Source: Arthrinium phaeospermum (lineage: Eukaryota > Ascomycota > Sordariomycetes > Amphisphaeriales > Apiosporaceae). Taken from it: DNA of 64,000 nt. Numbering within the stretch: the stretch's first letter is position 1; each line of letters starts with the position of its first letter. Below the pieces are notes generated by a model that worked only from the letters and a program-made list of their open reading frames with translations, had not been told where the DNA came from and did no database searches. The stretch spans positions 3,348,001 through 3,412,000 of the forward strand of contig QYRS01000004.1 in assembly GCA_006503535.1 (NCBI GenBank), written 5' to 3'. Shown here in pieces: positions 22,438 through 32,254 of this stretch. The translations under genes and the position numbers were made by a program.

Positions 22438-25131
22438 ATGCGCGCCCTTAACCCAAACGTCTCCAAACTCACGACCGTAAAGGAAGACGACAACAACAAT
22501 AGGCTCACCCAACCCAAACTGCGGACCGTCAGCAGCAGGAGAAGCATAATCCCCTCGACCGCTTCCTCCTCTGCCCGCTCTTCGTCGGCTCCCACCGCCA
22601 CCAGTGCAGCCGCGGCCTCTTCGACTTTGACGTCCAAGCCCCGCCCATCGTCGCGCCAATCTGCCGTCTCCAGCTCGACGATCACGGCCACAAACAACAA
22701 CAACACTACTAGTAGGAAGCCTGGCGCCCTAAAACAACAACCCCCATCCTCCTCCGACCCCCAACGTCCCCAGCGAACTTCGGCATCTACTGCTACCTCG
22801 CGACCTCCTGTAATTACCACCACCGTTACCAGAAATCCTCGTCTCGCAGCCGCAGCCGCAGCATCATCGAGAACAGCCGCTCCCCGACCTGCGCCCCTGA
22901 ATCTCAACTCGGCTCCATCGAGGTCCTCCGCACCGGAGCGCAGCCCAGCTGTCGTACTCTCGCCCGCCTCGACCACCTCCAACAGCTCTCGCACCTCGAC
23001 TTCTTCGCATGCTACCACGACACCGGCGCTGAGATCGAGAGATCAACATGCTCCACAAATGACTCAACATTCTTCCATATCAAAACCAGGAAGGATGCCC
23101 CTCGACCGAACGTCGGGCACCAACACCAATGGCACCGCACGCATGCCCACCCTCAGTGCCGGTACCGCCCGGGCATCGAATGTTGGCAGAGTGCCCCTGA
23201 CGCCCAAGATCGCCTCCAAAGCTCCCTCGACAGCGTCGGTTCCTGCCAAAACCCGCACACCGCTCGCGCGCACGCAGCCACGTCCTCCGATTGCCGGCTC
23301 CGTCGCCAATGGGCTCTCAGCCCGAGCAACTACTACACAGGCAGAAGAGGAGGGTCCTTCTCTTCTCAGCAGCAATATTACACCAAGATCCGGGAAGAGG
23401 CAGAGTCGGGTAAACAGCGCGAGTACTACTCCCAATGGTACACCGAACCCTGAACGGAGCGCAGACGGGTGGGATCATGACGGGCGGTCTGGCGTGGGTG
23501 CACCTTCCTCGCCTTTGCGTGGGGAATACCCCAAAAGATCCTCGGTCACGTTCAGCTCAATACCGAACGAGGCGAAGGCGCAACTGCGGCAAGATGACCC
23601 CGACGCCAAGTTCTTCTACGCCAGTGATGCGAAAGGCACCAAGCACCACCAACAAGCTGCCCCTGTAGCAAGGCCGGTATTGGCTAAAGCCCCGACCTTC
23701 TTTCATGCCAATGGCAGTGCCGTTGACAATAACAACAACAATAAGGCAAACCAGCCGCCTGGATCACCTGCCATGACACATACTTCGTCGCAGGATAGTC
23801 TGTCCGGCAAGTTCATGTATGCCAATGGCTTGCCCGAGCTTCCCAAGAGTCACCCTGGCGGTTCATCTCGGCCTGGCTCAGTGATCTCCACGACCTCAAG
23901 GACTGCACCTACAAGTAGGCCAAGACCGGGCTCACAGGAGATCTCTACAAATCAACGGCCGATGTCTCCCATCAGGTCTGTCCAGCAACCTTCCTCGGCA
24001 CCGTCCAGGAATAACAACCTCGCTTCCTCGGCGAATAACCGGCCACAGGCGGCTTCGCCACCGGTTCTTGGACCCTCTCCGGCAATGCTACGTCGGTCAA
24101 GTACCGTTACGTCTCGTAAAAGCCATTCGCGCTCCAGCAGCATGGTGTCGGGGAGCTTGGTTACGGGAGAACCATCGAGGCACTCATGGATCTCATCTGG
24201 GCCGGCATCGCCTTCAATCGATGCGGCTTTGAACCCTCCCCCGTTGACGCTAGCCTCGATAATACAAGCCGCCGAGGACTTGGACGACGACCCCGACGAA
24301 ACGTTGTCTACGGTAGATGACGACCAATCAGAGACGCATTCGGGTGTTCAGAGCCCTACCAAGTCTACACACGAGGCAGAGCCCGTGAGTGAGCTCGTTG
24401 CCAATGCCCGGCGTGAGCGCAAGGTACAAGACCTTCAAATCACCAATGCCTCTCTGGAAGCCATCAACCGTACCTTGGAACGGGAGCTTCGAAAACAGAC
24501 TGCCGAACTGCGTCGGTTCAAGCGGCTGTCTCGCGCTGGACGACTGTCCCTGATGCCAGTTGCTGATTCCACCCATGCTCCTTCTGAGACAGGGTCGGCG
24601 AACGGCGGCGATGATCAGGAAGTGCTCTCTGATCTGAGCGAGGGCGAAGAGCCTGGAGATGGACCGGAAGAGGGCGACTCTTTGACAGACGACGACGACA
24701 CGGCTTCCGATGATGGTGATCTTAGCGCCAGTATGCTGGAGGAGAAGGACGAAAAGTACGGGAGAAAGGATGAAAAGCGTCTCCAACTCGACCTTACCAA
24801 GCATCAGCAACTCTTGATCGACTCTCAGAAGATCAACCAAAGCATAAAGCGATGTATGGACTGGACCGAAGAGTTGATCAAGGAGGGCAAGAAAGCGCTA
24901 GAGTACAGCGTACGTCCCTATGAGGTCGATATCCCAGGCCCTCGTGTGCTTGCTCCGGACGCGGACGAAGACGAAGACGAGGACGAAGACACCACGCAAA
25001 CTAGCATCAGCTTTGACTTTGATCCTGATGACACGATCAATCTCGAAGAGGAAGCCACGGGCCCCAACGCTCCCATAACCCCGAGGTTAGCAGGATGGAA
25101 CCCAGAATCCAATCCCATGGAGCGCGCCTAA
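22438..25131 (+). CDS. Large Ser/Thr/Pro-rich protein with a coiled coil
   Basis: Single exon, 897 aa, starting at the first ATG after a pyrimidine-rich leader. Residues 1-600 are low complexity (Ser, Thr, Pro, Asn runs) with many basic patches. Two short similar blocks stand out: KFFYASDAKGT and KFMYANGLPEL. Residues about 655-690 form a coiled coil (VQDLQITNASLEAINRTLER), followed by a strongly acidic stretch (about 725-775), a helical segment (HQQLLIDSQKINQSIKRCMD) and another acidic run near the end. I cannot assign a family with confidence. The layout suits a scaffold or cytoskeletal adaptor, but that is inference. Uniform composition and the intact long frame make the gene itself very likely. 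Confidence 0.82.
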   Translation: MRALNPNVSKLTTVKEDDNNNRLTQPKLRTVSSRRSIIPSTASSSARSSSAPTATSAAAASSTLTSKPRPSSRQSAVSSSTITATNNNNTTSRKPGALKQQPPSSSDPQRPQRTSASTATSRPPVITTTVTRNPRLAAAAAASSRTAAPRPAPLNLNSAPSRSSAPERSPAVVLSPASTTSNSSRTSTSSHATTTPALRSRDQHAPQMTQHSSISKPGRMPLDRTSGTNTNGTARMPTLSAGTARASNVGRVPLTPKIASKAPSTASVPAKTRTPLARTQPRPPIAGSVANGLSARATTTQAEEEGPSLLSSNITPRSGKRQSRVNSASTTPNGTPNPERSADGWDHDGRSGVGAPSSPLRGEYPKRSSVTFSSIPNEAKAQLRQDDPDAKFFYASDAKGTKHHQQAAPVARPVLAKAPTFFHANGSAVDNNNNNKANQPPGSPAMTHTSSQDSLSGKFMYANGLPELPKSHPGGSSRPGSVISTTSRTAPTSRPRPGSQEISTNQRPMSPIRSVQQPSSAPSRNNNLASSANNRPQAASPPVLGPSPAMLRRSSTVTSRKSHSRSSSMVSGSLVTGEPSRHSWISSGPASPSIDAALNPPPLTLASIIQAAEDLDDDPDETLSTVDDDQSETHSGVQSPTKSTHEAEPVSELVANARRERKVQDLQITNASLEAINRTLERELRKQTAELRRFKRLSRAGRLSLMPVADSTHAPSETGSANGGDDQEVLSDLSEGEEPGDGPEEGDSLTDDDDTASDDGDLSASMLEEKDEKYGRKDEKRLQLDLTKHQQLLIDSQKINQSIKRCMDWTEELIKEGKKALEYSVRPYEVDIPGPRVLAPDADEDEDEDEDTTQTSISFDFDPDDTINLEEEATGPNAPITPRLAGWNPESNPMERA

Positions 25132-26385
25132 AGGACCAGACTTTCCAACGGGTGTCAGTTGGTTGGAAACATCCGCACGGCTCTGGAAGCTCTACGAAGC
25201 CACTTCTATCGAGCGCGTTTATGTTTCTCTTTTCCCTTTTTCACGTTTGGACATGAATTCGGTCGGCATATCGGTCAGCATATCAGCATAAGGCGGCGAC
25301 CCTGGCGTTCTACTTTGCATTCAGTGTTGCCGTCATCGATAAGGCACACACTATAGTTTTTCCGTTCTTTGAGCTCTACTCTTCTTTGTCGCGTTATGTA
25401 TCAGCAACTGGATACCCCTCATCTAGAAAAGATGGGACGGAAATGCGTTTTCTGTTTTTATGCATACATACATAGGCCAGCCAACGGACAAGCCTCCGGC
25501 GACCAACCTCGGCACACGCAAAGCAAGCAAGCGAGCAGCACAACATCACATACACACACATACAAACAACCATGATCGAAATCAATTACTTTGGCATATA
25601 GCTACTATTTCTTAGTGTTTAGATACCCCCTCCCCTTTTTACGGTGCCCCGTCCGAAAGACGCGGTGGTTGCAAGGCTGGTTCAAAGAGAAGCAAATGAG
25701 GATTACAAGAGATCTCAGCATAGAGCAGGGCCTGGGTCGTGCGTCAGGGGGCGAGCGGGGCCGTGGACGACGATGAAGACGAGGGACCCTGCCAAGCCGC
25801 AAGGCGATCATCAAGAGATACGAATCGGAGTAGACAGTATATACTACTAGACTCTCAGCTTGACGAAAGACGTATATATCTACTACAACTAGCTTTACTC
25901 GCCTCTACCGTTTACATAACTTCGATACACTGCTCCAGTAAACCTGTTCGACTGCACCTGTGCTTTTCAAAGGCCACGACCAAGTGAATATCTTCGAGGC
26001 GGCTATAAGAATCAATCGCCGAAATTCGAACGGGTCAACAGTGGTTAGCCGAGCTATGCCTGTTACTGAATTGAGATTCATCAGTAATAGATCAAACTGA
26101 AACTGTCGCAAGCTCCAATATTGGGTACTGATTAAAAAAATTGTCGGTGAGGGCCGAGAAGAGGATCCCGACCATACTTTTGGGCTGGTCGAGACCCGAG
26201 CCGACCAAAGATGAAAGGGGGCCTCCCAAATCCAAATCGCAAAAAAAGGGGATCCCGAGACTGACCCGTCGCCCACCCTGATTTCGGGCCCTCAATTTCC
26301 CAACTCACCGCAACCAAAGCCCGACGGATATGAGCACCGCTAGCAGTGCTTTCTTTCAACAACAGCAGCAGCTGTTAAGGGTTTC
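25132..26385. other. Intergenic region up to the tRNA
   Basis: Holds the 3' UTR of the coiled-coil gene, a short CACA-type microsatellite (25548-25566) and AT-rich sequence. No gene is supported; ORFs are short and overlapping. Confidence 0.5.
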
Positions 26386-26475
26386 GGTCTTGTGGTTTAG
26401 TGGTATAATTCTCGCTTAGGGTTCACCCTGATGCTATCATGCGAGAGGTCCCGGGTTCGATCCCCGGCAAGACCC
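26386..26475 (+). tRNA. tRNA-Pro (AGG) with 18-nt intron
   Basis: The acceptor arm GGTCTTG pairs with CAAGACC at the 3' end. The D arm is GTTTAGTGGTATAATTC. The anticodon stem TCTCGC pairs with GCGAGA around AGG, and the T arm GTCCCGGGTTCGATCCCCGGC is canonical with A and B box sequences in place. An 18-nt intron (26422..26439) follows the base 3' of the anticodon, the usual position for nuclear tRNA introns. The mature length would be 72 nt. The anticodon AGG reads proline CCN codons after deamination to IGG. Confidence 0.95.
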
Positions 26476-26908
26476 TTTCTTTTGCATTTTTCGTTGAATG
26501 CATTGTTGAATTTTTTTGCGGTGATGCGTACAATACTTTTTATTGAGGAAGGCTCAACGTGAGCACCTGCCTGCGCTGGAGGAGGTTACCTCTCTTTTGG
26601 GGTCTTTTGTCCGAATGGTGGGTCCACAGTTTTGGTTGGACAGACAGTTGTGGCTTTAATAAGACTCGTGGTTTGGAGTGGTTGCAAACGGCTGGCATCA
26701 TTTATCCAAACTGCCAAGATGCATTTGCTTCTTCTGATTGCTGGGCAGGTTCAGCACTATGATTGGCGGCAGAATGCATGCGGAGCAGCTGGTGGGAGTG
26801 TAAGCGGCAATGCTCTGCTCTGCTGACGATGTGTCATTTCTCTCATCCGTCAAATCCGTATTCCAGCACCAGCAACGCTGGACCATCAATTCGTACCGAA
26901 AGTACAAG
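26476..26908. other. tRNA 3' flank and HET-gene leader
   Basis: A T-run just past the tRNA (AATTTTTTTG near 26509) could serve as the RNA polymerase III terminator. The remainder is the upstream region of the HET gene. An in-frame ATG at 26810 would extend the HET protein by 33 aa. Confidence 0.5.
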
Positions 26909-28792
26909 ATGCGTCTGATCGGTGTTGACTCGTTCCTCATCAAGGACTTCATCGGTGATGACACACCGCCCTACGCTATTCTCTCCCACACCTGGGGCCC
27001 CGGAGAGGTGACGCTGCAAGATATGCACGCTGAGTTCGGGGGAGGCGACGAGGACACGCATGCCCCAAACACCACACCAAGGGCCAGGGCTTCGACCAAA
27101 GACGGCTTCCGCAAAATCAAGTATACTTGCGAGCAAGCAGTACGAGACGGCCTAGAGTGGGCATGGGTGGACACCTGCTGCATCGACAAGACCAGCTCCG
27201 CGGAACTGAGCGAAGCCATCAACTCCATGTATCGATGGTACAACCAAGCCCAGACGTGCTATGCCTACCTGACCGATGTCACACTGGACCGCAGTAGCGA
27301 TGGGGTAGCATTTCAGCCGAACTTGCCCACGACGACGCCCGGGAAAAGTTCAAATGTGGCAGGCGCAGCAACACTCGAAGAAGCCACCGCGGCTTCACGC
27401 TGGTTGACGCGAGGTTTCACTCTCCAGGAGTTGCTTGCTCCTAGCGACATTGTCTTTTACAACGTCCACTGGACTAGTATAGGCACGCGGAATCGAGAGT
27501 TGCGCAAGACCCTGGCCAGGGCGACCGGCATCGATTACAATTGCCTAGGATCAGGCGACCATGCCAGGTTGGCAAACTACAGCATTGCCACGCGCATGTC
27601 TTGGGCGTCTCGTCGATCTTGCACAAGGACCGAGGATGTCGCTTATTGCCTGATGGGTATCTTCGATATCAACATGCCCATGCTCTATGGCGAAGGCAAA
27701 AAGGCTTTCATTCGGCTTCAGGAAGAAATCCTCAAGGAGACTGAAGACCACTCCCTGTTTGCCTGGACCGTTCCGGAAGATAGTGACCGCGCTTGGTGCC
27801 TGGTCAGTGCCTTAGCGGAATCTCCCACAGACTTTGCTGGATCCGGCAACGTCAAATGCCCGACAAGTTCGTCCAGAGGCATCTCAGCCTTGGATAAGCT
27901 GGGACTGTCGATTGAACTCGGCGAAGCAGACGTGCCTCCCAAACAGGAGGCATATCACAAACATTTTGAGCATTATGGACTGAAATACTTTACACTCGGC
28001 TGCTCAATTGATGACCCCAATGATGCATTAACATCACGAGTCATAATTCCACTGTTGTCTACAACGACAGGAGTTGACGTTGACCACAGCACAAAAACGC
28101 CCATTTTTTGTCGCTTTTCGGTGCCCAGGATTGAGTCCGGACGAGAAAACACTCTGGGGCAAGGACAGCGAGTCTATATCCGCAAGAACCTCTCGCCACA
28201 AGACCGCAATATCTTTCGCCATGGTAGCATCTCTTTTCGTGGATTACGGCCAAACGAGTGCAGTTTGGGTATGGTTGACATCCAAGACGAAAGCGACTAC
28301 TTTGTGACTTTCAGGAGATCTTACGACAATGCTGGGATTGTTCACATCGTGAAGGATCTTAGATTGACCGACGCGGTGAAATGGAAACCGGTCCAGTTCA
28401 TAGACCGGTGGCGAAACTACTTCACGCTGGCTATCGGGCTGGGGTCAGACACGCTTTATTTCTATATACAGAGTATAGAAATCCATCTGGACCGACCCAA
28501 ATACATGGAAATGCCTTCAAGTCCATCATCGACTTGTAACAACTATTGGGGCAAGCAAGGTCGGTTGGCGTTTGATGAGTTCATCCTTAACAAATATTTG
28601 TATAGGGCCGAGATATTCCACGACGACTTCAGCTTGTCACATCAGCGCAGTGGCGAGCATTTACATCTGTTGGTAAAATTCTCGCTGGTCCAAAACCTTA
28701 TGATCACCCCGCTACCGAAACCTCCTGCACAAGACCCGGTGGCTCCTGCGCAACGGAAGTCAGTCTTCAAAAAGTTGCTCGGTGGCAAATAG
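26909..28792 (+). CDS. HET-domain (heterokaryon incompatibility) protein
   Basis: Single exon, 627 aa from the ATG at 26909. That start gives MRLIGVDSFLIKDF, the common beginning of such proteins; an earlier in-frame ATG (26810) is less likely. The HET domain spans about 22-230. Its blocks are seen in order: YAILSHTWG, then the central block WAWVDTCCIDKTSSAELSEA with MYRWYNQAQTCYAYL, and WLTRGFTLQELLAPSDIVFY. The conserved follow-on AYCLMGIFDINMPMLYGEG is also present. HET domains trigger programmed cell death when incompatible fungal strains fuse. The C-terminal 330 aa show no NACHT, WD40 or ankyrin repeats, so this is a stand-alone type, and its partner locus is unknown. Fungal genomes carry many such genes, and most lack a demonstrated incompatibility role. 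Confidence 0.9.
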   Translation: MRLIGVDSFLIKDFIGDDTPPYAILSHTWGPGEVTLQDMHAEFGGGDEDTHAPNTTPRARASTKDGFRKIKYTCEQAVRDGLEWAWVDTCCIDKTSSAELSEAINSMYRWYNQAQTCYAYLTDVTLDRSSDGVAFQPNLPTTTPGKSSNVAGAATLEEATAASRWLTRGFTLQELLAPSDIVFYNVHWTSIGTRNRELRKTLARATGIDYNCLGSGDHARLANYSIATRMSWASRRSCTRTEDVAYCLMGIFDINMPMLYGEGKKAFIRLQEEILKETEDHSLFAWTVPEDSDRAWCLVSALAESPTDFAGSGNVKCPTSSSRGISALDKLGLSIELGEADVPPKQEAYHKHFEHYGLKYFTLGCSIDDPNDALTSRVIIPLLSTTTGVDVDHSTKTPIFCRFSVPRIESGRENTLGQGQRVYIRKNLSPQDRNIFRHGSISFRGLRPNECSLGMVDIQDESDYFVTFRRSYDNAGIVHIVKDLRLTDAVKWKPVQFIDRWRNYFTLAIGLGSDTLYFYIQSIEIHLDRPKYMEMPSSPSSTCNNYWGKQGRLAFDEFILNKYLYRAEIFHDDFSLSHQRSGEHLHLLVKFSLVQNLMITPLPKPPAQDPVAPAQRKSVFKKLLGGK

Positions 28793-29234
28793 ATGATCGA
28801 ACTCATTTGGTTCGAAAATTAGACCACAAGTGTTGCGCGGGAATCTCGATATCACCGTCCTTCCCCGGGCAAGACTATTGGCGAAGATACTGCTCCCACA
28901 AAGTAAGGCTTACTATGTATGTTAGGGGCTATCTAGTTACTGTTAATGCTATATGCAATTACGTTGATAAGCACCTTGCGTAATCTAGTAAGTTCATAAA
29001 GTGGCTTGCCAACCGTTCGAGGAAAATGTTCTACTAAAGATCGAGTTTTCGCAATTAGGGGTTTAGTAACTAATCTATTGCGAAATGAACTGCCTGCCTC
29101 AAATGGATACGACTTGCTCTATCTTTAGGGGCTTCCGGGGAAGGACTGAGCAGACCCTACTTTTGGGATAACTTCATAGATATATCCTAGTAACTATGCT
29201 TGCTCTTGTTGGGGATTGTGTCTGTAGCATTGTG
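28793..29234. other. Intergenic space between convergent HET and GNAT genes
   Basis: AT-richer than the flanks, with no ORF of note. It presumably holds both 3' UTRs. Confidence 0.5.
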
Positions 29235-29924
29235 CTAACCCCAATATGTGAGACCCCCTATGTCCAGACACAGACCCGGTGGGAGCCATACCACCTGTGC
29301 CCCCGAGACACCACCACGGACATCGTCCCATTCCCGGTTGCCCTTCCGGACGTCATGCTCTTCAATGTCGTGTCCGTGGCGGTCCAGCCACCACTCGCTG
29401 CTCTTCACGATCTGGAACCCCAGAGCCTTGCCGGTGTAAAGCCGCACGCCCCGCGCCTCGCCACTCGCAGACACGGGCACGCCCTCCGCGGCGCCCTGCT
29501 CGAGCCCCCAGCGCACGAGCTGCGTCCCGATCCCGCGGCGCTGGTGGGCGGCGTGCACGGCTAACCCCTGAAGGGAGTAGCGAGGAAGCGACTGAACAGG
29601 ACTTGTGCGGGATAGGCGCTCCCGCACGCTGGTAATGGCGTCGGCGTGGGGCTTGTCGGGCTCTATTAGTGGCAGTGGATCACCATCGTCCTGATTCTCC
29701 TCAGCATCCAGTACCAGGGGCTGAGCGGACCTCGAGGACCGATGGTGGTGAGTCGGGCATGATGAGGCTGGCTGGCTTTTGTAATTAGAACATATCTGGT
29801 ACGACAAGTAAACCCCGTTCCAGTTCACCCATCCTGGATGACTCATTGTATGTAGCCTAAGCAGGTGTGTTGTACAAGTTACGTTAGCGGTCACCGTAAG
29901 CGGGCAGATGCTGCATTGCGCCAT
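29235..29924 (-). CDS. GNAT-family acetyltransferase, probably N-terminally truncated
   Basis: The single ORF of 229 codons contains the C-terminal half of a GNAT fold: YSLQGLAVHAAHQRRGIGTQ includes the acetyl-CoA-binding R/Q-x-x-G-x-G/A motif A, and RLYTGKALGFQIV is the motif-B helix. The first about 80 codons do not look like a GNAT N-terminus (Cys/His-rich, random-looking). A different frame starting at an ATG near 29763 reads MPDSPPSVLEVRSAP, which does resemble one, then stops. This suggests an internal deletion or frameshift that removed the first beta strands. An unrecognised intron is the alternative. Acetyl acceptor unknown. Confidence 0.5.
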   Translation of the reverse strand: MAQCSICPLTVTANVTCTTHLLRLHTMSHPGWVNWNGVYLSYQICSNYKSQPASSCPTHHHRSSRSAQPLVLDAEENQDDGDPLPLIEPDKPHADAITSVRERLSRTSPVQSLPRYSLQGLAVHAAHQRRGIGTQLVRWGLEQGAAEGVPVSASGEARGVRLYTGKALGFQIVKSSEWWLDRHGHDIEEHDVRKGNREWDDVRGGVSGAQVVWLPPGLCLDIGGLTYWG

Positions 29925-30219
29925 TCCTCATCTGGCCAAGGAGCCGAATGCACGGTTGAGTTTGCTATACGACGTCAGATTCAACTGCAAGCCCTGTGTC
30001 AGTTACCAGGTATGCAATGGAAACAATATTTTGGTTTATCATGAGCTTCCTGTTGAGAGAAACCATTGAGTACAATGATCTTGTTTTAAGGGGCGACCTA
30101 AGCTGATTTCACGCCGGCTGATCGTCACACCCATCCTTCCAAATTACTGCGGTGCCGGGCTTAAAGGAAACCAAATTATACTGTTTGTCTAGTTTCGCCG
30201 GTAAAGTATAGAGTCCTGC

Positions 30220-31333
30220 TTACTGAGCCTTCGCCTTACTGTCCTCGGCATCAGACCCCTGGATCGCTGCGTTCTGTTCCACGATCTTGCGCAGCCGGTC
30301 CAGCCCAAACATGTTCCAGCAGACATAATCCACGACCCACTCCCCGGTAAACAGCGTCGTCCACCACAGCAGACTAGCCATGCCCCCAAACCAGAACCAA
30401 TCCGGCCGCCCCAGCCAAGCCCGCATGAACCAGGGGACCTCGCGCGCCAGCGCCCGGCCGACCAGCGCCGCCGCAAACGCCTCGGTGCTCACCGAGGCCT
30501 GCGTCTGGCTGAAGACGAGCCGCTTCTCGAAGATATCGCGGACGGGCTGGTAGACGGACCTTTCGGGCAGGCTGCGGTGCCCGCGGCTGGCGATGTTGGA
30601 TTTCACGGTGCCGGCCATGCAGACCATGACGCCGACGCCGAAGGGCGCCAGCTCCTGGCGCAGCGTGCGGCTGTAGCTGGCGACGGCGCCCTTGCTGGCG
30701 CAGTAGGCGCTGCCGAAGACGTAGGGCGTCGCGGCGGCCAGCGAGGCGACGTTGACGACGAGGCCCCGGGCGGCGATCAGCTGGTCGCCGAAGGCGGCGA
30801 CCATGGCCATGACGCCGAAGACGTTGGTCTCGAAGGTCTGGCGGACGTCGTCCATGTCGAGGTCCAGGGCGGGGTGCGTGTGCGTGCGGCCGCTGTTTCA
30901 CTATATCAGCGTGAGAAGTAAGTAGAGCGGGCGCCACGACGTACGCATTGTTGACGAGTATGTCCAGTCGTCCTCCGGTGAGTTCCTCCACGGCCTCATG
31001 ACAGGAGGCTATGCTTTCGGCGCTGGTGACGTCGAGCGGGAGGATCTTCATGCCCTGCAGGGCCAAGTCCTTGAGGACGTCGACATTGCGGGCCGTCGCG
31101 ATGACGCGGAGGCCTGTGGGGTGCCGAATCGGGATGGTAAGCGTCGTCTCCTTACGAACTGACCAAAAAAGGGATGGCTAACCTCGTCTCTGGAATTCGA
31201 GGCAGAGTGCGTGGCCAATGCCGCCCGGCGTGCAGCTTTGATGCGAGGTTAGTCGTCATTGGGACGGAGGGATAGCCAGGCAGACTTACCCGGTAATAAG
31301 CACCGTCTTCGGCTGGGAGTGGAGATCCGCCAT
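30220..31333 (-). CDS. Short-chain dehydrogenase, Ayr1-like
   Basis: Four exons (31290..31333, 31183..31235, 30945..31113, 30220..30892) restore one frame of 312 aa. The Rossmann nucleotide motif is TGCTPGGIG (14-22). It is followed by the NNAG block across intron 3 and the catalytic Ser139 (NVAS), Tyr152 and Lys156 (YCASK). Sequence and length resemble yeast Ayr1, the NADPH-dependent 1-acyl-dihydroxyacetone-phosphate reductase of ER and lipid droplets, as do the hydrophobic C-terminal stretches (FWFGGMASLLWWTTLF). Ayr1 works in phosphatidic-acid synthesis. Other fungal SDRs of this subgroup act on different lipids or polyketides, so the substrate stays open. All splice sites are consensus, and the frame check supports the model. 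Confidence 0.87.
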
Positions 31334-32254
31334 CTCAATCAACGGTAGTAGTAGCTGGTTGTGTTCTGGTTGCGGGATTGCCGGTGTTTAGGTTGAACTG
31401 ACTTGCGCCAATTTCTCACTTGGAACCTACCGGCTTGAGAGGGGATGCATAAGCAATTGCAGAGGAACCAGTCCTGCACGGCGCACCAATCGCTCTTTCC
31501 GCCACTTGTGCAGCAGCGAACGTTCGATTAGAAACGGGGCTTCCTTCTGATGCCACAACCGAGGAAGCGGAACAGCCGTATGACCGCACCCGCAAACTGC
31601 TTCTCCACTTTTTACCGGCATCCCGACGACTCATGGAAAGTTGGTATGGTCATGGCCAGGCCGGGACAGGGCCGTGGAAATCTGGTTTAAAACAAGCCGT
31701 CGGCGATGTCAACTGCTGTGGGCCGTGTACCACCTGTCTCGTATTCTCCCAGAGATTGGTGTCCTGCATGTACCTAGGTAAGGTGTCGCCAGGTCCGAGA
31801 TGGCTATCGTCATTTCCAATCACCGAGAAGTCAATAATCAGCATCTCTTGCGGCCTGGGCTTGTCCTTGGTAAGCTTGTCTTCCTGTTCTGCCCCGCCAG
31901 TCGGGTCCCTGCATGACGCGTGTAAGCAAATCGCAGGCCATGCCGCCACACCCTCCTTATTATCCGAGGAGTTACATAAGTCTGTAAGATAAGCAGCCTC
32001 CTAAGAGAAAGGCTTCGACATCACCGCACACCTTCTCCTCGATAAGTGTACAAAGTCCTACCGAAGCTGACCATGGCTACAGAGAAGGTCGTATGATCCA
32101 AGCCACTTGAGCAAAGGGCACCACACCAAGTGAGACAGACCGGACTACGGTCAAGCTAGGGTCGCAATAAAACCATCATCCCTCCATATCAGCTTATGAA
32201 CGAAGTACGGAACACATAGAAATGAACAGACCACCCCATCGAAAGTCCCAAACA
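31334..32254. other. Intergenic region
   Basis: Upstream region of the SDR gene and downstream region of the Kelch gene, both on the minus strand. Only short ORFs with random-looking composition. Confidence 0.5.
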
